A stretch of 64,000 bases of DNA from Rugosibacter aromaticivorans. Its GTDB lineage: Bacteria > Pseudomonadota > Gammaproteobacteria > Burkholderiales > Rhodocyclaceae. This document shows positions 40,768-49,821 of this stretch, one piece after another. The notes under the pieces were generated by a model, which did no database searches, was not told the DNA's origin, and saw only the letters and a program-made list of their open reading frames with translations. Made by a program: the position numbers and the translations under genes. Positions within the stretch are counted from its first letter, which is position 1; each line of letters begins with the position of its first letter. The DNA lies in NCBI RefSeq assembly GCF_000934545.1, contig NZ_CP010554.1, positions 868,001-932,000 of the forward strand, given 5' to 3'.

Positions 40768-40974
40768 TTAGCAGCCTTCGACAGTGCCCTCTTTAATCTT
40801 GGTTAATTGGACACGAGTTTGATGCAGAAGCTCATTTAGCTCCCTTACTTTGGGATATGAATCTCCATGAGTTTCATCGGCAAGCCTGCGACCCATCTCC
40901 TGGGCAACACGGAGCAGGTCAGATAATTCATCAATTGTTTCCCGTCTTTCGCCATCTCTTGTTTCGTCTAACAT
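40768..40974 (-). CDS. Small hypothetical protein between duplicated gene ends
   Basis: 68 aa from ATG 40974 (aaaaggtg about seven bases upstream); GTG 40983 is the alternative. Charged and helical: ELSDLLRVAQEMGRRLADE and KVRELNELLHQTRVQLTKIKEG. I do not recognise a family. It lies wholly within the 447 bp that separate the two copies of the DUF1015 3' end, so it may have arrived with an inserted segment. The rest of this stretch, 40984-41184, shows no gene. Confidence 0.5.
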   Translation of the reverse strand: MLDETRDGERRETIDELSDLLRVAQEMGRRLADETHGDSYPKVRELNELLHQTRVQLTKIKEGTVEGC

Positions 40975-41184
40975 AGTGATCACCTTTTACTGAATAAGGC
41001 ATGCCGCCTGTTCTTCGACTTCTGTAACAGTTAGAACCATTGCCTGTTTTCTCCCAGACGAGCGGTCTAACGAATTGGTGTATAAGAAGCGGAGGGTCCT
41101 TGATGTAATTTTTGCATAATGCGTATGCTCCATCGTTTCGCACTCGTTACGATAATACTTCGCTAAGAGGTATCCCGTCTGTAC

Positions 41185-42450
41185 TTAGTCCAGCACATGT
41201 GAAACCAGCCCATCAGCGAGCTTGGGCTCGAACCAGGTGGATTTGGGAGGCATGATCTGGTTGCTGTCGGCCACGCTCATTAACTGCTGCATGCTGGTTG
41301 GAAACAGGGCGAAAGCGGCGGCCATTTCACCGGAATCAACCCGCTTTTCCAGCTCAGCGAGTCCGCGAATGCCGCCGACAAAGTCGATGCGTTTATCGCG
41401 GCGCAGGTCGGTGATGCCGAGTAAGGGGCCGAGCAGATGGTCCGATAGTAATGAAACATCCAGACGGGCGACCGGGTCGTTGGGAATGAAGTCTGCTTTG
41501 ATCGTGAGCCGATACCATACGCCGTGTGATTCTCCACCAAGATACATGCCGAACTCGCCAACGCGCGCGGGGGTGACGCGCGTCGGCGATTTTTCAACGG
41601 TAAAGGCGGTTTGGCACCGTGCCACCAGCGCCGACTTTTCGAGGCCATTTAAATCTTTAACCACGCGGTTGTAATCCAGAATTTTCATCTGGTGATGCGG
41701 GAAGATGACCGCCAGAAAGTAGTCCGAGGCGAGCGTAAAGCCCTCCTGCCGACGCGCGGCAGCAACGCGTGAGGCGGCCGCAGAGCGGTGGTGCCCATCG
41801 GCGATGTAGAGCGCATCCATCGCATCAAACGTGCGCGTGAGTGCGTCGATGCTTGCGGTGTCACGCACCACCCAGATTTCATGGCGGATGCCATCCTCGG
41901 CCGTGACATCCGACTCCGGCGTGCCTTTGGCGGCATTGGCAATCAACTCATCCGCTGTAATTGATGACGGATAGGCCAGCAGCACGGGGCCGGTTTGTGC
42001 ATTCAAGGCTTCAATCTGGCGTACGCGATCATCTTCTTTATCCGGCCGAGTGAACTCATGCTTGCGAATGCGGTTGCTGTTGTAGTCCGCCACGCTTGCA
42101 CCGACGACCAGCCCGGTTTGGCAATGCGTGCCCATGGTCAAGCGGTAGATGTAATAACAGGGCGCATCGTCACGCAGCAGCACGCCAGCGCTAAACATCT
42201 TGGCCAGGTTGCTGGCGGCCATGGCATACACCGCAGGCGAATAAGGATCGGTGTCTGCGGGTAGATCAATCTCGGGTTTGGAAATATGCAGGAAGGACCA
42301 CGGTTTGCCTGCGGCACGCAGTCGCGCTTCATCACTTGAGAGGACGTCGTAGGGCGGGGCAGCAATTTCAGCTGCACGACCGGGGGCAGGCCGCAGGCCG
42401 CGCAATGGGGCTATTAGATGCGGGTTGATCAAAGAGGGGGTGAAGGGCAT
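41185..42450 (-). CDS. DUF1015 family protein
   Basis: 421 aa cytoplasmic protein. Typical DUF1015 features: LIAPLRGLRPAPG, AAPPYDVLSSDEA, FLHISKPEIDLP, YIADGHHRSAAA and a C-terminal IMPPKSTWFEPKL. The family has no settled enzymatic role. Its last 94 bp occur again 541 bp downstream; the present stop follows SHVLD, while the detached copy carries a longer Cys-containing tail. One dispersed repeat copy lies inside at 41616-41639. Confidence 0.85.
   Translation of the reverse strand: MPFTPSLINPHLIAPLRGLRPAPGRAAEIAAPPYDVLSSDEARLRAAGKPWSFLHISKPEIDLPADTDPYSPAVYAMAASNLAKMFSAGVLLRDDAPCYYIYRLTMGTHCQTGLVVGASVADYNSNRIRKHEFTRPDKEDDRVRQIEALNAQTGPVLLAYPSSITADELIANAAKGTPESDVTAEDGIRHEIWVVRDTASIDALTRTFDAMDALYIADGHHRSAAASRVAAARRQEGFTLASDYFLAVIFPHHQMKILDYNRVVKDLNGLEKSALVARCQTAFTVEKSPTRVTPARVGEFGMYLGGESHGVWYRLTIKADFIPNDPVARLDVSLLSDHLLGPLLGITDLRRDKRIDFVGGIRGLAELEKRVDSGEMAAAFALFPTSMQQLMSVADSNQIMPPKSTWFEPKLADGLVSHVLD
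41195..41288 (-). repeat. Duplicated segment in the DUF1015 gene 3' end (gene copy)
   Basis: Partner of 40654-40747, direct orientation, offset 541 bp, two mismatches in 94 bp. Together they bracket 447 bp holding the 68-aa gene. Confidence 0.85.
41616..41639 (-). repeat. Dispersed short repeat, copy 5 (inside DUF1015 gene)
   Basis: On the minus strand: AAAAGTCGGCGCTGGTGGCA then CGGT. It is read in a different frame from copies 3 and 6, as EKSALVARC. Confidence 0.55.
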
Positions 42451-42477
42451 GGTCTAAAGGCTCAGGGTTTGAGGGGT

Positions 42478-45400
42478 TTAGTGAGTCAGCTTGGCAAATA
42501 ATTCGCGTAAGGCGGAGACACGTTCTTGCAGTGTGGCGGTGCTTTTTTGCCAGGAGAGTTTGTCCTGGCCCGCGAGTTTGATGGTGCGTTCTTTTTGAAT
42601 CAGCTGAATGATTTTTGCCGGGTCAATCGGCGGGTTGGGAACGAATTGCAATTGTATCGCGGCAGGGCCGGCATCCACTTTCTTGATCCCCAGTGCGCGC
42701 GCAGCCAGTCGAATGCGATGGGTCTCCAGCAGCGCGAGTGATTGGTGAGGCAAGGCACCATAACGGTCGATGAGCTCCTCTTGCAACAAGCGCAACTCAT
42801 CGTCGTTTTCGCAGTTGGCCAGACGCTTATAAAGCATTAATCGTTCATGCACGTCCGGGCAATAATCCTGGGTGAGGAGGGCGGGCGTGTGCAAATTGAT
42901 TTCAGCGGTGAGTGCTAGCGGCAAGGTAAGATCAGGAACATCTTTGCCCGCTTTTAATGCGGTGACGGCGGCATTGAGCATGTTGGTGTACATCGCAAAA
43001 CCAATTTCGTGAATCTCGCCGCTTTGGTTTTCGCCCAGCACTTCGCCCGCGCCGCGAATTTCCAGATCATGCATGGCGAGAAAAAAGCCTGAGCCAAGTT
43101 CTTCCATGGCGCAAATGGCATCCAGCCGGCGTTGTGCCTGCGGGCTGGGCTTGGCATCTTCGTGCGTGAGCAGATACGCGTAAGCCTGATGGTGCGAGCG
43201 GCCCACACGCCCGCGTAATTGGTGCAGTTGCGCCAGGCCAAATTTATCTGCGCGATTGATGATGATGGTGTTGGCATGCGGGTTGTCGATGCCGGTTTCA
43301 ATGATGGTCGAGCACAGCAGCAGGTTGTGTTTTTGCTGCGTGAATTCACGCATCACGCGCTCGAGTTCTCTCTCGGGCAACTGGCCATGGCCAATGATGA
43401 TACGCGCTTCGGGCAGAAGGGTTTGCAAACGGTCGCGCATGTTTTCAATGGTATCTACTTCGTTGTGCAAAAAATACACCTGGCCGCCGCGTTTGAATTC
43501 CCGTAAGCAGGCCTCGCGTATCTGGCCGGTGGACCATTTGCTGACAAAAGTTTTAATCGCCAGGCGTTTTTGCGGTGGGGTGGCGATCACTGAAAAGTCG
43601 CGCAGGCCATCGAGCGATAAGCCGAGCGTGCGCGGAATGGGCGTGGCGGTCAGGGTGAGTACATCCACTTGTGCACGGAGCGCCTTGAGCGATTCTTTTT
43701 GGCGCACGCCAAAGCGGTGTTCTTCATCGATGATGATGAGGCCGAGGCGAGCGAAAGCGACATCTTTTTGCAGCAGGCGATGCGTGCCAATCAGAATATC
43801 AATCTTTCCTTGTGCCACCAGTTCAATTGCCTCGGCTTGCTCTTTGGCATTCTTGAAGCGGGAGATTTCGGCGACCTTGACAGCCAGGCTGGCAAAGCGG
43901 TCCGCGAAATTTTGATAATGTTGTTCGGCAAGCAGCGTGGTCGGGCAAAGCACGGCCACCTGCTTGCCGTCGGCCACAGCGATGAAGGCTGCGCGCATGG
44001 CGACTTCTGTTTTGCCAAAGCCGACATCTCCACAGACTAGCCGATCCATTGGTTTTCCTGATGTCATATCGGCGATCACCGCCTGAATAGCAGTTAGCTG
44101 ATCGGGTGTTTCTTCAAACCCGAAGCCATCGGCGAAGGCTTCCAGATCGTGCATATTGCAGGTGAAACGATGCCCTTCGCGCGTGGCACGCTGGGCATAC
44201 AGATGGAGCAGTTCAACTGCGGTGTCATGCACTTGTTCGGCGGCTTTCTTTTTAGCTTTTTCCCACTGGCCGGAGCCTAGGGTGTGCAGATGAATGGATT
44301 CCGGATCAGCGCCGCTGTAGCGAGTAATGACATGCAATTGGGCAACGGGTACGTACAGCTTGGCACTATCGGCATATTCAAGATGCAGGAATTCCGTATT
44401 GCCTTCGCCAAAATCCATATGGACAAGGCCAAGATAGCGGCCGATGCCATGCTGCTCATGCACCACCGGGTCGCCCACCTTGAGCTCGGAGAGGTCGCGC
44501 AGCCAGCCTTCGAGATTGGCACGCCGCGCTTCGCTGCGGCGACTGCGTGGCCGTGCGGTGGCGGCATAGAGTTCGTTTTCAGTGATGAGGGCAAACTCAT
44601 CAAGCAAGAAGCCACCCGAGAGCGGACCAACGCCCAGCATCAGCGGGTTTTCGCTGGCTAAAAACTCGGCGAAATCAGCGCAGGCGGTAGGGTTAAGTTG
44701 GTGCATGCCAAGATAGTCGTGCAGCGTTTCACGACGGCCGGGTGACTCGGTCAGCAGCAGCACACGGCGCGGTTGATTGGTGAGAAAGCGGCGCAGGTGA
44801 GCGATTGGGTCATCCGCTTTACGTTCAACGGCGAGTAGCGGCAGCGCATGGTTTGCGCTTTGCACCGTGTCACCAGCGCCAGCGCGGTGCTTGCTCTGCA
44901 CTACCTTTGCGTTGCCTGCGGGAATTTTTAGCGTCCATTGTGACCAGGCGTTGGCGGCAGTAAAAAATTCTTCGTCGCGTAAAAATAGCTGTTGCGGGGG
45001 CAACACCGGGCGGCTGCGGTCGCCACCCAGCATTTTGTAGCGTCCGGCAGTATCGGTCCAGAATTCGGCAATAGCACCGGCCACATCGCCATGCAAAATC
45101 AGCAGCGCCTCGGCGGGCAGATAGTCGAACAGGGTGGCGGTGGTATCAAAAAACAGCGGCAGGTAGTATTCAATGCCCGCTGGCAAAATGCCATTTGAGA
45201 CATCTTTATACAGGCTGATGCGCGAAGCATCTCCTTCAAAGGTTTCGCGGAAGCGCTGGCGAAAGATGGTGCGGCCAACATCCCCTGCGGGAAATTCCCG
45301 CGCGGGCAGCAGGCGAATTTCAGGGACGGGATACAAGGTGCGCTGTGAGTCAACGTCAAAGCTGCGCAAGGTATCGATTTCATCATCGAACAATTCGATG

Positions 45401-45954
45401 CGATAAGGCAACGGTGTGCCCATCGGGAAGAGATCGATCAATCCGCCACGCACGCTGTATTCACCGGCTGCAACCACTTGCGTGACGTGTTGGTAGCCGG
45501 CCAGAGTGAGCTGGGCGCGTAGTTTGTCGATATCCAGGCGCTCGCCTTTTTTCATGAAAAAAGTATGTCCGGCTAAAAATGACGGCGGTGCCAGTCGGGA
45601 GATTGCGGTGGATGCGGCAGTAATGAGGACATCGCATTCGCTGCATGCGACGGCGTGCAACGTGGCCAGGCGTTCTGAGACCAGATCCTGGTGCGGCGAA
45701 AAATGGTCATACGGCAGGGTTTCCCAATCCGGTAAAAGATGGACACGCAGATGGGGTGCAAACCACGCAATTTCTTCAACCAGCCGCTGCGCTTCCAACG
45801 GGCTTGCCGTGATAATCGTCAGCAGATGCCCCGGGCGGGCAAGCTGCGCCATGGCGAGGGCATCGATGGATGCGGAAAATGACGGCAAATCGAGGCGTTG
45901 GCCCGGCTTGGGTTGCGCGGGTAGTGACAGCAGAGAATTCAAGGCGAAGACCAT
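42478..45954 (-). CDS. mfd: Transcription-repair coupling factor
   Basis: 1158 aa from ATG 45954; the frame upstream to 46095 is unrelated leader and overlaps the next gene. UvrB-homology region at the N-terminus (DWETLPYDHFSPHQD), RNA-polymerase-interacting domain (VGDPVVHEQHGIGRYLGL), then superfamily 2 helicase motifs: GDVGFGKTEVAMRAA, IIDEEHRFGVRQKE, LTATPIPRTL, HQLRGRVGRS. Removes stalled RNA polymerase and recruits UvrA. Near residue 360 it carries the segment HRAGAGDTVQ encoded by a dispersed repeat copy in a linker, so function should be kept. Confidence 0.95.
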   Translation of the reverse strand: MVFALNSLLSLPAQPKPGQRLDLPSFSASIDALAMAQLARPGHLLTIITASPLEAQRLVEEIAWFAPHLRVHLLPDWETLPYDHFSPHQDLVSERLATLHAVACSECDVLITAASTAISRLAPPSFLAGHTFFMKKGERLDIDKLRAQLTLAGYQHVTQVVAAGEYSVRGGLIDLFPMGTPLPYRIELFDDEIDTLRSFDVDSQRTLYPVPEIRLLPAREFPAGDVGRTIFRQRFRETFEGDASRISLYKDVSNGILPAGIEYYLPLFFDTTATLFDYLPAEALLILHGDVAGAIAEFWTDTAGRYKMLGGDRSRPVLPPQQLFLRDEEFFTAANAWSQWTLKIPAGNAKVVQSKHRAGAGDTVQSANHALPLLAVERKADDPIAHLRRFLTNQPRRVLLLTESPGRRETLHDYLGMHQLNPTACADFAEFLASENPLMLGVGPLSGGFLLDEFALITENELYAATARPRSRRSEARRANLEGWLRDLSELKVGDPVVHEQHGIGRYLGLVHMDFGEGNTEFLHLEYADSAKLYVPVAQLHVITRYSGADPESIHLHTLGSGQWEKAKKKAAEQVHDTAVELLHLYAQRATREGHRFTCNMHDLEAFADGFGFEETPDQLTAIQAVIADMTSGKPMDRLVCGDVGFGKTEVAMRAAFIAVADGKQVAVLCPTTLLAEQHYQNFADRFASLAVKVAEISRFKNAKEQAEAIELVAQGKIDILIGTHRLLQKDVAFARLGLIIIDEEHRFGVRQKESLKALRAQVDVLTLTATPIPRTLGLSLDGLRDFSVIATPPQKRLAIKTFVSKWSTGQIREACLREFKRGGQVYFLHNEVDTIENMRDRLQTLLPEARIIIGHGQLPERELERVMREFTQQKHNLLLCSTIIETGIDNPHANTIIINRADKFGLAQLHQLRGRVGRSHHQAYAYLLTHEDAKPSPQAQRRLDAICAMEELGSGFFLAMHDLEIRGAGEVLGENQSGEIHEIGFAMYTNMLNAAVTALKAGKDVPDLTLPLALTAEINLHTPALLTQDYCPDVHERLMLYKRLANCENDDELRLLQEELIDRYGALPHQSLALLETHRIRLAARALGIKKVDAGPAAIQLQFVPNPPIDPAKIIQLIQKERTIKLAGQDKLSWQKSTATLQERVSALRELFAKLTH
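44859..44880 (-). repeat. Dispersed short repeat, copy 6 (inside mfd)
   Basis: On the minus strand: GGCGCTGGTGACACGGTG then CAAA; the 5' A-run and TC are replaced. It encodes AGAGDTVQ, the same frame as copy 3 in the TonB receptor. Confidence 0.6.
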
Positions 45955-46079
45955 CAGACAACGGGAAGGCGCAGAATTATACGCACCGCCCGTCAGCAGT
46001 TGTGAGTGCTGCGTTAATACGGAGTTGTGCTGAAAAGGTGGCGGTGTGCGGCGTGAAGTTTTTAACGTGGTGGTGGCGA

Positions 46080-47345
46080 TTAATAAACAAGGCATAGCAG
46101 GCCGATGATCAATCCGATGGCAACAGCCAGCATGCCGAACAAGGTGCGACGAGCCAGTGCGCGTCCTCCCAGCACTACGATGAGACCACTTTTAAATGCC
46201 AGGTTGGATAGCATGGCCAACGTGATTGTGGTCACTGCCTGATCTGTACTGAGTTGTGCCGCACCAAACAGGCGCAGTGCCGAGAGCGTGATGGCATCCA
46301 CATCGGTTAGCCCGGAAATCAGGGCCAGCAGGTACAGGCCCTGGCTACCGGCAATATCCTTCAACCAGGCAGACAGCACAAGGATCAGCGCATAGAGCGC
46401 GCCAAAAGTCAGCGCCGTTTTGATTTCAGTCGGGTTGCTGATTTCCGGCATAGGCAGCGCTTCGTTGCTTTCGCGATGCTGTTGTTGCCGCGCCCACAAC
46501 ACGGCTAACACCCCCAGCAACAGGCCGCTACCCAGTACGGGAGCGAGGGAAGCGATGAGGGTGGGCGCGATGAGGAAGGCAACAAGGCCAATGCGCACCA
46601 TCACCACGAGCGTGGCAAGCAGCACAATTACTCCGGCAACGGGCACCAGCGCTGCCCTTTGGCGTGCGTGACGAGAAAAAATCATCGTCGTGGCGGTGGA
46701 TGAAACCAACCCGCCAAAAATACCCAGCAGCATGGCACCGTGACGCGTGCCGACCAGACGCAACGCGGTATATCCCGCCAGTGAAACGCCAGAAATGAGG
46801 ACGACCATCCACCAGATATGGTGTGGATTGAGGGCGAGATAAGGGCCAAAATCCTGGTTGGGCAGAATGGGCAAAATTACCAGTGACAACACGCCAAACT
46901 GCAACACGGACAAAATATCCGTATGCGTCAGGCGCTGGGTTATGTCATGCAATTGGTGCTTGAAATACAGCAGTGTTGTCGTGGTGATGCCCAGCATGAC
47001 AGCGAGGGACGCATGGCCGTACCAGACAATGGCACCTAATGCGTAGCACACCAGCAGTGCCACCACTGATGTGGTGCCTGGGTCGCCGTTGTCCAGTGGG
47101 TCAGTGGCTAGCGCCGTAATCATCATGGCCGCTACGCTGATGAACCCGGCCGCAAGGATCCAGCTGTTGCCGGTAGTCTGCGCCAGCAACGCGGCCAGAC
47201 ACCCCAGCAGGCAAACCAGGGCAAAGGTGCGCACACCGGCTTTGATGTCTGGTTGGCGTTCCCGTTCGAGGCCGATCAGCAAACCAATCCCAAGGCTGGT
47301 GGCAAAGGCTTGCAATATGGCGAAGTTTGGCTCTGAGGGAGGCAT
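46080..47345 (-). CDS. MgtC/SapB-DUF4010 family membrane protein
   Basis: 421 aa with about twelve hydrophobic helices. N-terminal MgtC-like domain (TSLGIGLLIGLERERQ, GVRTFALVCLLGCLAALLA) and a C-terminal DUF4010 half (FGGLVSSTATTMIFSRHA, SGLTDVDAITLSA). Inner membrane; role unknown, possibly ion homeostasis. Its stop lies inside the mfd leader. The ATG has no strong RBS. Confidence 0.85.
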   Translation of the reverse strand: MPPSEPNFAILQAFATSLGIGLLIGLERERQPDIKAGVRTFALVCLLGCLAALLAQTTGNSWILAAGFISVAAMMITALATDPLDNGDPGTTSVVALLVCYALGAIVWYGHASLAVMLGITTTTLLYFKHQLHDITQRLTHTDILSVLQFGVLSLVILPILPNQDFGPYLALNPHHIWWMVVLISGVSLAGYTALRLVGTRHGAMLLGIFGGLVSSTATTMIFSRHARQRAALVPVAGVIVLLATLVVMVRIGLVAFLIAPTLIASLAPVLGSGLLLGVLAVLWARQQQHRESNEALPMPEISNPTEIKTALTFGALYALILVLSAWLKDIAGSQGLYLLALISGLTDVDAITLSALRLFGAAQLSTDQAVTTITLAMLSNLAFKSGLIVVLGGRALARRTLFGMLAVAIGLIIGLLCLVY

Positions 47346-47378
47346 GGTATGTATGTTTTTACCCGCGAAGTTACCTGC

Positions 47379-47402
47379 GAAGTGTGAAACGAAGTGTGAA
47401 CT
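47379..47402. repeat. 12-bp tandem repeat in the SDR operon control region
   Basis: GAAGTGTGAAAC is followed at once by GAAGTGTGAACT (11 of 12 alike), upstream of the candidate promoter at 47428. Possible regulator half-sites. Confidence 0.35.
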
Positions 47403-47427
47403 TTTGGCGATTTAAGTCCGACGATTA

Positions 47428-47456
47428 TTGACCATCAGGCAAGAAGGGAATAGAGT
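47428..47456 (+). promoter_or_regulatory. Candidate sigma-70 promoter of the right catabolic operon
   Basis: TTGACC, 17-bp spacer, TAGAGT, located about 127 bp before the SDR start in the 237-bp gap 47346-47582. Confidence 0.5.
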
Positions 47457-47536
47457 ACAGAAAAATCCACCTCGTTAGTTTTTTGGGTCGCAGGCTGAAA
47501 ATAGCCGCGGCTTGGGATACGACTAAATGGGGTGCT

Positions 47537-47570
47537 AAATAAAATCAATAACAAAATAAAATCAATAACA
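47537..47570 (+). repeat. Exact 17-bp tandem duplication just before the SDR gene
   Basis: AAATAAAATCAATAACA occurs twice without spacer, ending right before the RBS caaggagag. Being in the leader, it could tune translation or mark a recent slippage duplication. Confidence 0.85.
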
Positions 47571-47582
47571 CAAGGAGAGCAC

Positions 47583-48407
47583 GTGACCATCAGTAATGAA
47601 AATGCAGGCCGTTTTGCCAGCAAGGTAGCGGTTATTACCGGAGCGGCGCAGGGTATCGGTTTTGCTGCGGCGCAGCGCATGGGGCGGGAGGGATGCCGTA
47701 TCGTCATCGCCGACTTTTCAGCGGGGCCCGCAGCGGAAGCCGTAGCAGCGCTCAAGGCTGAAGGCATTGAGGCGATCGCCGCTGTGGGCGATCTGAGTGT
47801 GTATGCCCAGGCTGAGGCAGCAATGCAACAAGCGAAACAGGCTTTTGGGGCGATTCATATCCTGGTCAATAACGTCGGCGGAACGATCTGGATGAAGCCC
47901 TTCTGGCATTACACCGAGGATGAAATTCGCACGGAAGTTGATCGTTCATTCTGGCCCACGATGTGGTGCGCACGCGCCGTTATTCCTGTCATGCGTGAAA
48001 CGGGTGGCGCGATTGTCAATGTCAGCTCGAACGCGGTCGAAGGCGAATACCGAATTCCTTATTCGGCATCCAAAGGGGCCGTGGAAGGGCTGACGACAGC
48101 CCTGGCTGTAGAGGTTGCAGGCTTCGGCATTCGGGTGAATTGCATTGCGCCCGGCGGCACGTCAGCGCCGGAGCGAAAGACACAACGTAACGTGAAACCT
48201 GTCACTGCGCAGGATCAGCAGTGGCAGGAGCAGTTCATGATGTTGTTAAAGGATGAAGAACTGCTCACCCCGTGGTCTACCGCCGAACAACAAGCGGGGG
48301 TGATCGCCTTTTTAGCGTCAGAGGATGCGGCGCATATCACGGGTGAAATTATTCATACCGGCCGTCGCGGCAAGCGGATTTTTGACAAGCTGGGGTTCAT
48401 TCCGTAG
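47583..48407 (+). CDS. SDR dehydrogenase, BenD-like diol-carboxylate dehydrogenase
   Basis: 274 aa from GTG 47583 (aaggagag upstream). Rossmann motif TGAAQGIG, NNVGG, catalytic Tyr-Lys in YSASK, and PGGTSAPERKTQRN as in BenD/XylL, which oxidise and decarboxylate benzoate cis-diols to catechol. It opens the right catabolic operon, 52 bp before A5, so it likely dehydrogenates the cis-diols these dioxygenases make. Confidence 0.85.
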   Translation: MTISNENAGRFASKVAVITGAAQGIGFAAAQRMGREGCRIVIADFSAGPAAEAVAALKAEGIEAIAAVGDLSVYAQAEAAMQQAKQAFGAIHILVNNVGGTIWMKPFWHYTEDEIRTEVDRSFWPTMWCARAVIPVMRETGGAIVNVSSNAVEGEYRIPYSASKGAVEGLTTALAVEVAGFGIRVNCIAPGGTSAPERKTQRNVKPVTAQDQQWQEQFMMLLKDEELLTPWSTAEQQAGVIAFLASEDAAHITGEIIHTGRRGKRIFDKLGFIP

Positions 48408-48459
48408 GTAGATAAACTCGCGCAATAAGCAATAAGTTTGATAAATAAAAGGAGTTGGC

Positions 48460-49821
48460 ATGAATAAGCTTGAAGGCTTGGTTGACCTGAAGACAGGCGC
48501 GCAGCGGCGGCTGATTTATTCTGATCAAGCGATATATGAGCAAGAGTTGGAGCGGGTCTTTGGTCGTTGCTGGCTGTTTTTGGCGCACGAATCGCAGATT
48601 CCGAACCCCGGTGATTTTTTTCGCACCTACATGGGCGAAGATGACGTTCTGGTGATCCGCCAGGAGGATAAATCGATCAAGGCATTCATCAACAGCTGTA
48701 CGCACCGTGGCAACCGGCTTATTCGTGCCGATCGCGGTAATGCCCGCGCCTTTGCCTGTAACTACCACGGTTGGGCTTTTGGTATTGACGGCAGCCTGGC
48801 CACCGTGCCCTTAGAGCGCGAAGTGTATTTCAACGAAATCGACAAAGACCAGTTTCATCTGGTGCCGGTTGACAACGTCGCCTCCTATCGCGGGCTGATC
48901 TTTGGCTGCTTTGATAAAGATGCGCCCTCATTGGAAGAATATCTAGGGGATTCGCGCTGGTATCTGGATGCCGTTCTGGACGCCATGCCAGGTGGCACCG
49001 AGTTAATCGGTGCGACGCAAAAAGTCGTGCTGCATACCAACTGGAAACTGCCGGTCGAAAATGTGTGCGGTGATGGCTACCATTTAGGCTGGTCGCATGC
49101 GGGCGCCATGAAAGCGGTGCAAAGCGGGGACCTCTCCGGCTTTACCGTAGGCAATTCAAGTGTGGATCTTGAGGGCGGCATGTCGGTTGCGGGACTCAAC
49201 GGTAACTCGGTTCTGGCGGCGCTTGATGGTCGCTCGGGCTATGCCTTTTACCCTGACCCGACACTGGCATTGAAGTATCTCGAAGAAAATCGTGCCAAAG
49301 CCGTGGCCCGCCTGGGCAAGTTTCGTGGCGAAAAGCTCTGGGGGTCACAAATCAACTTCACTGTGTTCCCCAGCCTGCAGTTTTTGCCCGGTCTCAACTG
49401 GTTCCGCGTGTATCACCCCAAAGGCCCTGGCCAAATTGAAATGTGGACCTGGGCGATTGTCGAAAAAGCCATGCCGGACGAATTAAAGCAGCAGATTCTG
49501 GATAACGTCCTGCTGACCTTTGGCCCGGCGGGCCTGTTTGACAACGACGATGGCGACAACCTGGCCTCGTGCACCGTGCAATCCCGTGGCTGGCGTACGC
49601 GGCAAATGCCGGTGTATACCAATATGGCATTGGGCCGCTCAGGCCAGCGCGTTGGCCTGCCGGGTGATATTGCCTCGGGCATTGTCAGCGAACATAACCA
49701 GCGCTATTTTTACCGCCGCTGGCAAGAACACATGCAGGCCAAGGATTGGTCTGAAGTGCCGCAATACAACATTAATCCCCTGGAGGCTGAACATGAACAG
49801 CGCCCTGTCCAAGCCGCTTGA
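48460..49821 (+). CDS. Rieske non-heme iron oxygenase, alpha subunit (A5)
   Basis: 453 aa. Rieske ligands C80-x-H82 (CTHRG) and C100-x2-H103 (CNYHGW); iron site D205-x2-H208-x4-H213 in GDGYHLGWSH. Close to A2 along its length (RCWLFLAHES, NSCTHRG, GIDGSL, VPLEREVY), both of biphenyl/naphthalene dioxygenase style. Strong aaaggag RBS. The beta gene overlaps its 3' end by 29 bp. Confidence 0.9.
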   Translation: MNKLEGLVDLKTGAQRRLIYSDQAIYEQELERVFGRCWLFLAHESQIPNPGDFFRTYMGEDDVLVIRQEDKSIKAFINSCTHRGNRLIRADRGNARAFACNYHGWAFGIDGSLATVPLEREVYFNEIDKDQFHLVPVDNVASYRGLIFGCFDKDAPSLEEYLGDSRWYLDAVLDAMPGGTELIGATQKVVLHTNWKLPVENVCGDGYHLGWSHAGAMKAVQSGDLSGFTVGNSSVDLEGGMSVAGLNGNSVLAALDGRSGYAFYPDPTLALKYLEENRAKAVARLGKFRGEKLWGSQINFTVFPSLQFLPGLNWFRVYHPKGPGQIEMWTWAIVEKAMPDELKQQILDNVLLTFGPAGLFDNDDGDNLASCTVQSRGWRTRQMPVYTNMALGRSGQRVGLPGDIASGIVSEHNQRYFYRRWQEHMQAKDWSEVPQYNINPLEAEHEQRPVQAA

